The translations under genes and the position numbers were made by a program. A stretch of DNA of 64,000 nt from Psoroptes ovis (Eukaryota > Arthropoda > Arachnida > Sarcoptiformes > Psoroptidae). Where the stretch lies: contig PQWQ01000004.1 in the NCBI GenBank assembly GCA_002943765.1, positions 558,001 to 622,000 of the forward strand, given 5' to 3'. Shown piece after piece: positions 13,507-27,372 of the stretch; positions within the stretch are counted from its first letter, which is position 1; the number at the start of each line of letters is the position of its first letter. The notes below the pieces were generated by a model. The model ran no database searches. It was not told the DNA's origin and saw only the letters and a list, made by a program, of their open reading frames with translations.

Positions 13507-14420
13507 AAGGGTATCCTACAATAACTGCCTAAGGAAAAAAATCGAGAAAAAAATTATCGCATCATGTTCTTGGTCAATAGGGATGACAAAAAGTCAATTA
13601 TGGTCATCTCCAATTCTTGACCCTTCCGGTCCAAAAAGGGGGTCAAAAGTCAATAATTGCGATATCTCGGCCGTTTTAAGAGGTGATGTCTCAATTTTTT
13701 CAATAATTAAAGATTATCTAGCCATTAATCATTGGTGAAAATATCATTGATTTAAAAAGATTACTTTTTGAGATATATTCATTTGAAGTTACCATCTCCA
13801 TTATCTTTAGGGTTTTTGATTGACGTGTACACGTCTAAACTGGAGATTGCTAAGGAACACAAGCATTAATGATAATTGCTATTTTCTATGATCATCAATT
13901 GATGACCATTTAAGCCCGAGCATTTTCATTCAAGACATTCTTATAACAACAAGATAGAAAATGAAAACCAAAAACAAAAATCAACATTAAGTTATATTTT
14001 TAAAAATATTTACATGAAAAATGTCATAGAAAATAGCAATTATCATTAATGCTTGTGTTCCTTAGCAATCTCCAGTTTAGACGTGTACACGTCAATCAAA
14101 AACCCTAAAGATAATGGAGATGGTAACTTCAAATGAATATATCTCAAAAAGTAATCTTTTTAAATCAATGATATTTTCACCAATGATTAATGGCTAGATA
14201 ATCTTTAATTATTGAAAAAATTGAGACATCACCTCTTAAAACGGCCGAGATATCGCAATTATTGACTTTTGACCCCCTTTTTGGACCGGAAGGGTCAAGA
14301 ATTGGAGATGACCATAATTGACTTTTTGTCATCCCTATTGACCAAGAACATGATGCGATAATTTTTTTCTCGATTTTTTTCCTTAGGCAGAATGACTCTA
14401 TCTTATTAGAGGTTACCCTT
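13507..14420 (+). mobile_element. Foldback element, copy A (914 bp)
   Basis: This is a long inverted-repeat element. The left arm (13525-13891) and right arm (14024-14390) are each 367 bp and read as exact reverse complements; the spacer between them is 132 bp. Outside the arms are short unequal ends of 18 bp on the left and 30 bp on the right. They finish in a short terminal inverted repeat, AAGGGTATCC on the left and GGTTACCCTT on the right. I see no clear target-site duplication and no transposase. Each arm carries the palindrome GACGTGTACACGTC. The open frame at 14177-14482 reads through the right arm and shares no recognisable domain, so I treat it as chance. The same element lies inverted at 32021-32934. 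It could be called a foldback or long-TIR MITE; I cannot name the superfamily. Confidence 0.9.
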
Positions 14421-16734
14421 TTTTCTACGAATTCTTTGAATTCTAAATTTAAAACAAATTCTAAAAATGCCTCTTTAAACAAAAAAAAAGAAAAAATTTT
14501 CGTGAGAAATAATATGATGAAATAATCAATGATGATAATAAATAGAAATAGTTTAAATCAAGTGATCAAATCAAAATAAATAAAAATAAATTATTTGAAA
14601 TGAAATGATAATCCTTCCGATGATTATTTCTGATGAATTTTTAGAAAAATTCGATGAAGAATTTAAAATTCATTCAACTTATAATGTTTCCAAGAATATT
14701 TGTTCGTATAAATTAAAGAGGCAAGAAGCGTAGACAGCCCCGGCAACAATGACTTGATTGATGCTTTTTTAAATTTCAGAGCATCATCAGGTGTGTGTGT
14801 GTGTGTGTTGGGATTGATGCAAGTATTTGATGCTTGAAAGTGTTGAAATTCGGAATTTTTTTTCACATTGTGTAATCGAGTAAAATTGTTTATTCAAAGT
14901 TTAAGAATTTGTTTCTACTGGTTATCACAGAAATTGGAACATGAATACATTATTCAATGAGTTTTTTCTCAAATCATAAATAATAATAAAGAATGCATAG
15001 ACATAGGAAATAAATGTTAATTGATTTTATTTGTCAATGAAAATATATTTGATATTTTTTCTATTGCTATGAATTGTTGAATGTAAATGACTGATGAACA
15101 GAAAAAAACTAAATACAAAACAATAAAATCTCGAAACGAAAGGTCTTTGGTAACTGAGAGAAAAAAACAAGAAATGAAATAGGAAAAAAATATCTGAATA
15201 AATCAAAATAAAAATAATAACAAGTACAAGAATCGTTAATGGATCGAAATATATCTCGCTAATAACGATGAAATGCAATGGATTCAAGTAAAATAAAAAA
15301 AGAAAAGAAAAAACAAAAAGAATCAATCAATGAATGAATGAAACGAAAAATTCCAAGTGAAACTAAACATACCAAAGAACTTGGCTCTGTTTCGTCATTA
15401 GAATCAAATCTAACATTAATTTTCAAACGTATATTTCAAGCCAATCAAATGAACACAAATATTTAACAATGTGTTTTGTAGAATATACAAATATATTAAC
15501 ATAAATACGAATCATATATATATTGAAATGGTAGAAATCAGTAATTAATTTGATCGCTGATTTTTTCAAGCTTAATCTTTGATTTGAAATCGAAAAATGA
15601 ACAAACACGTAGCTAAGATGTGAATATCCCTAGAGTTTTGAGGTTCAATTATTATTATTATTATCATTGAATTGAAATTAAGTTGAACATAAAAATGAGA
15701 AATTACCAAGAAAACAATTGATGAAAAATTTTCGAGAATTTCTTTCGTAAAAATTTTCGATAATTATTTCACATACATAAAATTGTAAATTATACGAGCA
15801 ATATATATGAATGAATGAATGAATATTATAAGAATAAATAATACAATGTTGAATACATTCTACTAATTTATAAATATTATTTAAAAATAATTGAATTTAA
15901 ACGAGAATTATTATTATTTTTTTTTTCGTGGAACATCAAAACTAAATTGTTGGTATATATATGTTGGAAATAATAAAAAGTAATCAATTAATTATCAAGG
16001 ACGATTTGATTGCGAAATTTTCTATCTATCTTCTTCATTTCAATCATATTCATTTGTTGCGAAAAGATGAAAAGATGGCGATGAATTTTTCATTTTATTA
16101 TCTGGTAATATATGCTGTATGATATGTGTAACAGATATCGACACAAATCAAGCACTTCATCCTTGTAAATCATTGAGAAATTTTGCCAATCATTTTCATC
16201 AACGTCTTGATAAATAATAATAATGATAATCATAATAAAATGGTGCATAGATTCTCATCAAGATGAATATTAAAATACATATAAAACACATAAAATACTT
16301 GTATTTATTGTAATTGTTCCTTGTTATTCTATCACTTCAAAAAAGCTGATTGATTGAAGCAAACAATTTGAAAATTTTCCCTATTCTTGTGCCATTCTCC
16401 AATAAATGTTTCATCAATCAATTTTATTGGTTCAATAAAATTGTGAAAAAAAAATAAAATAAAATGAATTTCTTGAATAAAAAAAAAACAAAGAAAATTG
16501 ATAAGAATAAGTAAACAACAAGCATAGTCAAAGATATTGCAAAGAGAATATCAGCAAAAATAAATAAATTACCTAACCAACGAAATATATAAAAAAAGCC
16601 TAAACCAAAACAAACAAGCAGATAAACAAGCAAGCAACCAACATGATATTATATCCATGTTTATTTAAATTATTTTTTTCAAAAATTTTTCTTCCCTCAA
16701 AAATAATAAATTCATTGATAATGATTCTACTTAA

Positions 16735-16817
16735 TATTAGGTTGTCCCATAAGTTCTTGCCGTTTATTATAATTTTTTCTTACGAAAAACGGCTAGAACT
16801 TATGGGACAACCTAATA
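16735..16817. mobile_element. mariner-like MITE, copy 5
   Basis: Well-preserved hairpin. Left end TA TTAGGTTGTCCCATAAG, right end CTTATGGGACAACCTAA TA; the outer arms pair perfectly. It is the best example of the CCCATAAG subtype. Confidence 0.9.
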
Positions 16818-17471
16818 TATAATTTGTATTGAATGATTAATTTTTCATTTTTTCGTATTTTTTTTCATACCAGAATTTAAAAAATTTGAAAGAAAACAAG
16901 AAAATTTTCATTCAAGAATTTGGATGAAAAAAAATGTTTGATGAACAAATGTTTGATAAAAACGACAAACCGAAAACACGCTGAATACATGTGTACATGA
17001 TGTACACAGGCATCGGTTATGTTTAATGTTTAATATGAATATATCTATGCGTATATATAAATGAAACAAAAAGCAAACAAACCCAACCGAAAAAAAAAAT
17101 TTGAAATTTTTTTTTTTTCAATGAATCAAAAGAAATCATCAATATTAAAATATTAAAAAATATTGAAATATGAAATAATAATAATAATAAATCCTACACA
17201 CAAATAATGATAATCATTTTTTGAATAATAATGATGATGATATATCGATGAATGTGTGTGTGTGTGTGTGGAATCGATAGGAATAGTGTGGGTGTATAGT
17301 TTGGGTGAATGAATCGTTTTTTTTTGAAAAGAAAATTTCGAGTTAAAAAAATTTAAAAATTATTAGAATGACAATAGGAGTAGAAAAAAATGGAACATTC
17401 AAAGTATTCAAATTGAATCAAGAATTTGAAAGAAAAAAAAATTAATTTACATATGTCATGTGGTTTGTAAG

Positions 17472-17555
17472 TATTATGTTGTCCCATAAGTTCTTGTCAT
17501 CATTCGAATGAGAAAAAATTTTAAAAACAGCAAGAAATTATGGGACAACCTAATA
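17472..17555. mobile_element. mariner-like MITE, copy 6
   Basis: Left end TA TTATGTTGTCCCATAAG, right end TTATGGGACAACCTAA TA. CCCATAAG subtype. The loop (AAAAATTTTAAAAACAG) resembles that of copy 16. Confidence 0.85.
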
Positions 17556-18417
17556 TATTGGCATCGAAGAAATGCAATAAAAAACAATGGCAAAAAGCAC
17601 ACACACACACACGATTATTCAATTGAAATTTATTCAAGTAAACACCAGCACACAAACACACACTGATTCAATATATTCATGTTTTTATATATATCTGATA
17701 TAATAAAATTCTTGAAAAACATCAAACTTTTAAATCAAGAAAAATAAAATAAAGTGAAAATTCAATTCGTTCAAATGCTAATGAATGATTTTGAATGAAT
17801 AAATAAATGAATTTTTCGTTGTTTTTCTAATTGAAAAATTGAATGAAATAAATCAAAATAATCAAATTCATTAGATTCAAAACATGAGACTAATTTTTTT
17901 TTTCAATTGAGAATCGATTCAAATTCTCTAAATATCATGATCATGATCATCATCATAATCAAATTTTGGTTGACATTTGCATTTAGAAGGAATATATATT
18001 TGTGTTTTCCAAACCAAAAAAACAAAAAAAAAATTCATCAAGTATCAATTTTCACAATAAATCAACTTTTTGGTTGAACATCAATTCAATTCACATTTTT
18101 CATTCATTGAAATTGCTGAATTGTACGCGTTCAGAATCGATAATAAATATGATTCATTCATTTTTGATTTTTTCAAATAATAATCAATGATAATTAATAT
18201 AATTTCAATTTGAATTTTTTTGCATATTTTCATTTGTACAAGTGGAAATATTTTCTTTGAAAATTTTCTATTTCATATATGAAAAACTTGAAAAAACTAA
18301 TTTCATTTTGAATATTAATATTAATAATCATGATGATCATGAGAACATATCAAACAATATAATAAGATTATCATTTTCGTTACTTGTCTACTTGGCCTCC
18401 CCCAGTCTCTCTACAAC

Positions 18418-18420
<3 letters not shown>

Positions 18421-18450
<30 letters not shown>
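18421..18450. repeat. (CT)15 microsatellite
   Basis: Fifteen uninterrupted CT units. Confidence 0.95.
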
Positions 18451-18452
<2 letters not shown>

Positions 18453-19163
18453 AAACAAACATGCTACAAACATCAATTGAAAATTGTATCGAAAGTAAAA
18501 GGATGCAAAAATGAAAAAAAATGTTAATTCATTCAAAAAAGTTTTTCGAAATTCATTTCCAAATAATAATAATAATAATTTCTTATTTCTTATTTTGATT
18601 TTGATTTGATTTTCCAATACTTTTGGTTTTCAATTGGATATATTTGCATTTGGTATAATGTGTGTGTAATTCACATTTAAATTTATGAAAATATATCAAT
18701 AATATTACCACCAATAATAATAATAATAATAATAATGAAAAATGATAACGAAATAAAATTTGAATTCATTGAATTTATTTTATTTTATTTTATGCTTTCC
18801 ATCGATTTGTACGTGATAATGTTTTTATTTTTATTATTATCATTATTTTTTGTGAAATATTTTTCATATATTACATTCATTTGATTCATTCGATGATGAT
18901 GACGATGATCATAATCATCATACCAATCATCATATTCAAACATTTTCAGCCGAAAAAAAAATTCAAAGATTCGAGTTTTCTTAAATTTAAAATTCAAAGA
19001 TGATGAAAATGAAAAAAAAAATGAAAAATAATAATAAAAAATGATACATTGAATTGTCTACGAATACGAATCATAATATAATATAATATTCATTTTGATA
19101 TACATGCAAATACAAATGCAAATGATCATCAAATGTAATATCATTTTCAAATCATATTAAATT

Positions 19164-19194
<31 letters not shown>

Positions 19195-22100
19195 TTCATT
19201 TTTTTTATGATGTCGGTACGGTTGTTGTTGTTGTTGTCTTCGATTCATCTTTATTATTATCATCGTTATATCGAATAAAATAAAGAAAAAATATTGAAAA
19301 TCATGTTTCAATTCAATATTTTTTTTTCGAAATAATCAATGACACGTATTTCATTGAATTTCAATTTTTTTTTATTATTTCTGATTTTTTTTTAATATTC
19401 AAATTTATAATTTAAAATTATTTATTTTATTTTCTCTTTATTTCATAGAAATGAATATCATCATTGAAAACATTGTAACCATTTGTACCAAAAGACAAGA
19501 CAAGATATTATTATTTAGATTAATTTCATATTTTTTTATTTATTTATCTATTTATTCATTCATTTTGTATTACATTAATTTATTTCACATGTTTTTTCGG
19601 TTGTCGTTGCTGTTTATGTCTTTTGAATATATTCATTTTCTTATGGAATTTGCAATATTCTGCGGTTGTTTCCATCATATATAAGTGTATGAGATTCTAT
19701 ATTTTCGTTTCGGAATATTCAAAATTCAAATTTCATTCAATATGATCATCATTCATATTCATTTTGAATTTTGAATGAATATGAATTTGTTTTTTTTCGG
19801 GTTTGAAAATATTGCTTTTCAAAATAATATTTTTGTTTTATTTTCATTGATTTTACAAACATTTTACATTATCGATATATTCGTATCATTCAATAATAAT
19901 AATAATCTTGTTTTTGGTAATAAAATAATCTTTCTCACAAGAAACAAACAAAAACAGAAAAACAGTACTTTGTAACCCGGTGTATTTGGCGACATTTTAT
20001 TCCATTTTATTTATTTATTCATTCATTCATTTATTTTTATTATAAAAATTTATGAAATATCAAAAAGTCTATTTTTTTACCGGAACATAAAATTGGAAAA
20101 TCAAAGATGATTTCATCAAAATTCGAAAAAAAAACAAATAACACATATATACTTTCTCAGATGTAATTCACATCTATATCTATTAGTGCATAGATAAGTG
20201 AAAAGAACAAAATATCATTTCATTTGATGAGAAAATATATGAAACATATTTGAATATTTGATCATATTCATTATCATTTCATATACGTATGTATGAAGAG
20301 GGATGAATATAAGAAACGGAGAAAAGTTTCACACACACGAAAAAAAAAATCATCAAAAATTCTGTAAATTTATCATATTTTGGCCAATGCTTTGGCTTGA
20401 AAAATGCACCGAAAGTAATTGCATTTACATTAATTTTTTTTTTTGTTTTTTGAATGTTTCAATAATCATAATAATAATAATAACAGTTATCATGATCATA
20501 TTAATAACGATGATAATCATTTAAAAACATAAAATGATAATATTAATAATAATAATAATAAATGAAGATGATGATAATGATGATAGTAAATGAAATTAAA
20601 ACTTTTCATCAATCAAAGATTAGTGAATATTTTTTGTTTTGTTTTAATTCTTTCATCACAAATATTCAGTCATATATGTGTATATTGAAACAGATATACT
20701 CATTTGAATACAAATACAAATATCTAATATTTCCAAATTCTCTTTGTATATGCAGCACATAAAGTTTTCATGTTTCTATTTGATTCATTCATTTATTCAT
20801 TCATACAGATTCATACATCATCAAAAGAATCAAGTTTCGAAATGTGTACGAAAGAAAAAAAATAATGAAAAATTTATATGTAAATATTCATGTATTACAA
20901 GCACATATGCATATATAAATAAAGGGTTAATCAGTTACAAGAAAAAGAAGAAAAAAAAAATCAAGATTCAAATGCAATCATCATCATAATTTACTGATCA
21001 ATATTCAAATGATATTTGAATTTATTTTTATTTATTTATTTATTTCAAATAAAAAAAACAAAATAAAGTTGTATTGAATTGAATTGAAACGAATTTTTTT
21101 TTTGTTCACCATGAAAAAATATATGAATAAATAAACAACTGATTTTTTTTTTTGAATCGAAAATTTCCACAAATCAATCAAATGAAATGGAAATTGAAAA
21201 TTTCCAAATTTCCATTGAACTTCTATTGAATTTCCAAAATTGAACTTTTTTTAGGGCTGATTTTTCTTTGAAATCGTTCAATTTTTTTGGTCTATTTTTT
21301 CATGCTTCGATTTCAACTCTTTGGTTACTGTAATTTCATTATTATTATTTGGAAACAAGCAATTTTTGTTCGTCATTTTGAATCAAGTATTTGTCAATAA
21401 TCGCAATGGAAAAACAAAACATTTTCCATTGATTATCATATCAATTGAATTGTTGTATAATGAAAAATGTTTGTTTTATTTCAGCATCAAAAAGCTTCAA
21501 GAAAAAAATGTATTTCAAATGATAACATCACATAATAATAATAAGAATAATGATTACGATTATTATTATTTTCAATATTCAAAAAAAAAAATGAAGATCT
21601 GGTGACATAATTTCATTTCATTTCATTTTTGTTGTTATTATTATTCATTTCTTCTGAATACACATTTGGCTTCTGTTTTATTTATTTATTCATTAATATT
21701 TTTGCCCTTATAATTCGCTCCATTTTTTTTACTGCTGTTTTCAGAATATCCACGATAATAATTATTATAAGCATAATAAATACAATCATAAATAAATAGG
21801 AAACCATCGAATAACAGAATAATAACAAGAGAATAGAATAGAAAGCAAGGAAAACAAAATGCTCATGTTTAACCTAGAAAAATATTCAAAAAAATTATGA
21901 TTGAAAGTATTAACCATATTATTATTGAACCAATACTTCAAAAAAACAATAATTTCAAATATTATTTTGAAGCAGACAGAAGAAAAACAATTGTAACAAG
22001 CAAAAAAAAAAAAAAAATGGCAAATTAAACAAATTGAACTCGTGTACCACACACAAATGACAAACAGTTGTTCATAGATTGAAATACATGGCAAAAATTT

Positions 22101-22230
22101 CATTATAAAAACCAAAAATTTGATCAAATAATAATTTGACAATTATTGAAAATGTTTGATATTTCATTGATTATTCATTCACACAATGATTGTATTTAAT
22201 AAAACAACAAGTTTTATTTCAAAAAAAATT

Positions 22231-22257
22231 ATTCATATAGATTATGTCTATATGAAT
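22231..22257. repeat. Perfect 11-bp hairpin, 5-nt loop
   Basis: ATTCATATAGA and TCTATATGAAT flank the loop TTATG, about 10 bp upstream of MITE copy 7. Confidence 0.75.
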
Positions 22258-22266
22258 AAATAAATA

Positions 22267-22350
22267 TATTAGGTTGTCCTAAAAGTTTTTGCCGGTCATA
22301 TCGTAGGAAATCATGAGAAAATCGACAAGAACTTATCGGACAGCCTAATA
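22267..22350. mobile_element. mariner-like MITE, copy 7
   Basis: Left end TA TTAGGTTGTCCTAAAAG, right end CTTATCGGACAGCCTAA TA. Confidence 0.85.
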
Positions 22351-25300
22351 TTCGAAAAAAATATGGAAAAAATTACATTTTCATTATTCTAAATTCTTTA
22401 TTATTATTATATTCCATTCATATATTTCATGTTTCAAATCTATTTGAAACAATGTCAAGTGTTGCTTGCTTTCATTATTATTATTCTTTATATTTTTTTC
22501 TCTTATTTATACGAAGCTATTGTAAACAATTGTATATAATTCAAAATCATATCAAACAGTGTTTCTGGTATTTTTCAAAATGAAGTTGAAAATTTTAATT
22601 TTTCTTCTTCATTTCAATTATATTTTCATGTCTTTCTATTTATTGAACCCTTTTATCACTAGTAAATTGTATTTTTTTTCATTTCATTTCATTATTGTAT
22701 TTGAAATCATTATCGTCATGATCATAGCCATCAATTTATTTAATATTATTTCGGCTAATAGTCTCATTTGTAATATTTGTAAAATAATAATAATAATAAT
22801 AATAATAAAAAGTATTGTCCTTGAAACATTTTTTATATTTTATGGATTATTAGTATTATTATTATTATATCAGTACATTTTATATATTACTACAAATGAA
22901 TCTTTTTTTTTTTTTTTTGTTGGAACGAAATTCTGTGTTTACTCACAATATATTAACGAATATATGAACGAATATATATGCTAATTTTAATGGTATATTT
23001 GAAATTGCTTGCTTAATATAAAAACTATACAATATTATCATATATTTTATTTGTTTATTTATTTTCAAAAAATATTTTTGTTCAGATTTTTTCAAATTTT
23101 TATCAAAAAACATTTGAATAGATTGGAATATTATTAATATTATTTTGAATATTCATTTTTTTTCAAAATTCAAAATAGATAAAATTGTGAAATGTTTGTA
23201 GCTTCGCATCTCTTGTTTGGTGGATATTTTTTTCATATAAATAAATTTGAAATATTTGCAAAAATTAGACAAATAATAAATATGAAAAATTATATGAAAT
23301 TTTTTAATACAAACAAATTAAAGTGGTAAACAAAAATATTTTTCAAATTTTCTCCACCATACACAAGACAAGCAGCTTTTGAAAAAAAAAACAAACATTA
23401 ATAATAATCAATCATTGAAATCGAATTCATTAATAAACATTTATTGAGTCTATTTATTTCACTTGTTTGATTGTGAATAATGTATCAATGAAAATATGAA
23501 TTATATTTATATATAAATAGACATAAAACACATGTAATCATTTTGATATTTCAATTTATGCATATGAATTTTCTTTAAAATTTAAGAAATTGCGAAAAAC
23601 AAGAGAATTGAAAAGAATATCGCCGAATTAATTCAATTCGATTGAAACAAAAAACATTTATTCTACAATCTTTGGTTATGTTATTAAGATTACAAATCAA
23701 TATGATTTAGTTATTCATTTTTCACCCATAAAAATATGATAATATCTCAAAGAAATGATAAGAAAAGTTGTTAAGAAAAGAATTTGAATGAAATCAAAGT
23801 GCTTCAGAAAAAAAATCGAAGAAAAAATCCGATTTTCGAATGAATATTTATCATATATATCAGCACATATGTTCAAATACGAACACATATATGAATACAT
23901 TTTGAATTCAACTTTTTGTTTTGAAGCAATTTCGAAGCAATCTTGAATCACGAATTCATTCAACTCTCCATTATTTTTCAATGTTGTTTTCACTGCAATA
24001 ATGTCCACACAAAATTCATTGTCTTTAATTTTTTTTCTTGGCTTAATCAAATAAGAGTAAAAAGTAAGATTGAAAATAGAAGAAAAATGAAAATTTCACT
24101 TTTAAATTTTTCATTTTATTGTTTGTTTATTTGTCTGTTTGGATCATTTCTTTGGATCATAATATGATCATCATCATCATAAAGTTTTTAATGAAATAAT
24201 GACCAAATAAATAAGTATAACTATGTATCTTTGATTCATCCATTCTTTCTTTTTTTTTACTCAAAAATTACATGATATTTTTTGGGTATAAATATATATT
24301 TGTTGCTTTAGAATAAAACAGTCGAAAGTCGAAAGAATTTTAAATCTTTTGTTATTGTCGAAAGTGAATGAGATAATAGAATCAAAATGAAAAAATTCTA
24401 ATGTAATTTCAATGGAATTTTGAATGGAATTTTTTTTTGCGAAATATTACGTATGAGACAAGGAAAATATATATCAGATTAAGTTTCATGTATTTAAGAG
24501 TCGATGATAAAGTTTTATTTTTCATCATCACTTGTTCACAATTGTGATATTTGTTCTCTCGATTATTATTGTGAGGAGAAGAGAGGACTACGAACATTGA
24601 AAATTATGTCCATTTTGGTACATTTGGATATTATCGTTTATCGGTGTGTGTGTGTATGTCTATCAAAATCAGCCAGAAAAATAAAAAAATAAAGAATTGA
24701 ATACAATTCTGGTCGCAAAAATATTGTGAAATCATTGCCATAAATCTAACATTATTGAGTATTGAAAGTTTAAATATGTTTAAAGTAATAATTCAAACAA
24801 ATTGACTCTTCGATACAAAAATTACGTTTTCTCTGGAAAAAACAAAAAACAAATCCGATTTCACAAATAATTTAATAACTCAAACAGCAACAACAACAAC
24901 AACAACAACATCGAAAAATATATTTTCAATATTTTTTTCATCATTTTAATCTTTGAAAAAAATAAATAAATAAAAAATAAATCAAATAACAAATCAATTA
25001 GCCAGTCGATTGAATTTGGATAATGTTGTGACATACAAACCACCACCAACCACCAAACACTACCAGCCAGCACTAAACAACCAAGAATATCGAGGCACAC
25101 ATAAATAAAATTTCGAATAATCACCGAAAATCAAATTGAAATTTTTACAAAAAAAAAAAAAAAAATTGATCGGCTAAACCGATGATTAGGGCACCAAATG
25201 ATTGATTGATTGATTAATCTGAATTTTTTTTTTTTTTGGGGGGCTGAAATACTCATACGATCAAAATTTTCAATTTTTCGTAGACATTTTCTCATATTTT

Positions 25301-26145
25301 TTTTCTTTAATAATTGATTTCAAATACAAATCAATTCGTTTTTTTTTTTGATTCATTGAATCAATTGAATTTTCATATTATTTCATTTTATTTTACATTT
25401 GTTCATTCGTTCGCTTTTCAATACTTTAAATTCAATCGGAAATTCTATGGAGATTCTATATGACCAGCGAAAAAAAAATGAAAATGAACAGAAATAAAAT
25501 ATGATAAGAGGATTTCATATATATATATTTGAAACAATAATCATAATCTTTTACTTTTGTTTTTGTTTTTGTTTAATTCTTCAATATTTGAAACTTTATT
25601 ATTATTATTATTATTACTTTATCAAATAATATGAAATCAAGTTTCAATGTTTGAATGTTTTCAATGATGATGATGATGTTGATGATGGTCATATTATTGA
25701 TATGTGGAGAGAGATGGAGAGAGACAGAGATTGACTGAAATTCAAATAATTATTTGATAAATCAAATCAAATCAAATCAAAAAATTTTAAATCATCGATA
25801 GATGGCACACACATTCAATGATCAATGATCAATCAAATCGATTAAATCGATCAAACCTTTGATATCTTAATATGAATGAATTTGATTTTTTTTTCAAGAA
25901 TAAATGGAATATTTCTTTGAAAAATAAAAATTCAAAGCCCAAAATTATCCAAAATCGAAGATGAAACGGATTCCTATTCATTTTTTTTTTTTTGATTTTC
26001 GAGCAAAAACAAAATGGCTTCATTTGGCCAAACATATGGATGCATATAAATATATGTAATGGTGGATGTCTCCACCAGGTGGCATCCACCGTCATCATCA
26101 TATTAATCATTTATATTATTTGACATATTAATCATTGTTATTAAC

Positions 26146-26177
26146 ATACGCATCATTGTTCAAACAATGATGCGTAT
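26146..26177. repeat. Perfect 15-bp hairpin, 2-nt loop
   Basis: ATACGCATCATTGTT (26146-26160) is followed by CA and then its exact reverse complement (26163-26177). The arm is mixed sequence rather than a simple repeat. Confidence 0.85.
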
Positions 26178-26512
26178 AAAAGAGGCAATATTTAAAATCT
26201 TAGATTATGTTGTTGTTTTATTTTAAAATAAAATCATGTTGAATCAATTCAAGTCTTACATATATTTTTGTCATTTTGGTGAAATGAAATTTAAAAATAA
26301 ATATTTTCATATTTTTCAGTGATTCATTTCATTTTATTTCGCTAATTCAGAATCGTAAGCAAACCAATAATGGCCAATATGCGGAAGAAAATTGAAATTT
26401 CATAAAAAAAAACATTTGAATTTAAAATTAATCAAGGGAATCAATCAATGAATGAATCAATCCGATTCATTTTTTTCCTCATATTTTTTTCAAAATTTTA
26501 ATTTTTCGAATG

Positions 26513-26596
26513 TATTAGGTTGTTCGATAAGTTCTTGCCGATTTATTCATGTTTCCCTACGATATAATCGGCATAAACTTTTTGGACGACCTAATA
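26513..26596. mobile_element. mariner-like MITE, copy 8
   Basis: Left end TA TTAGGTTGTTCGATAAG, right end CTTTTTGGACGACCTAA TA. The loop has CCCTACGATATAATCGGC, as in copy 3. Confidence 0.85.
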
Positions 26597-27351
26597 ATTT
26601 TGTTTCATATTTTTTCCGATTTTAAAATTTTGAAATGATCAAATAGAAAAATAATAATAATTTCAATATTCAAATTAATAAATATATAAAATTATGAATA
26701 AAAAGTTATCGATAATATGGTTTATTTTTCTTGGTAATTTGTTTTAATTTGAATTTGTTTTAAGCTTTTTTTTCCCGTTTCACCAATTCAATAATTCTCA
26801 TAATGGATTCTCTACGATCATGACACAATATGGAACATGGATCCTTGACTAAATGATGAAACTCAAACGAACTCAAAAGAAAAACAAAAACAAAAATGTC
26901 AAGTGATTTGATTCAAAACGAAAGTATTTCAAGAGTGCTGAATCAGTCGGAAATTGGGAGGAATTTTTCTCGGGAAAAAAATTGAAATTAAAATCAAACA
27001 AAAATTGACCAAAATTTAAATATGAAAATTTTTCAACTAAATTTATCTATTTAAAAATTACATATCTATATTTATATTTATTTATATATATGTATTTGCA
27101 ATGGATTCACATACATCATTATTTAAATCAATTTCCAATTTTAAAAATTTTAATGGATTTTTTTTAAACAAAAAAATCATTCATTGATTTGATAAAAATT
27201 ATTTCAAAATGTACTCAAAAACTTTGATCTAGAAAATGATTTTGAAAAAATTCTAAACTTGATTGAATGAATGAATGAATCAATATTTGATATTATGTAT
27301 GATGATGAGAATCGATACATCCATCGCGTATGCAGGAGTAGAAGATACAGA

Positions 27352-27372
27352 AGCAGCAGCAGCAGCAGCAGC
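27352..27372. repeat. (AGC)7 microsatellite
   Basis: A rare GC-containing triplet repeat. It would read Gln, Ser or Ala if coding, but lies in no supported gene. Confidence 0.9.

Noticed and set aside
14177..14482. 101-codon open frame on the minus strand
   Set aside because: It runs through one arm of the foldback element into its flank, has no recognisable domain, and is repeated only because the arm is repeated.
22559..22984. 141-codon hydrophobic open frame resembling a membrane protein
   Set aside because: The Ile/Leu/Phe content comes from ATT and TTT repeats, with no conserved motif or splice context.
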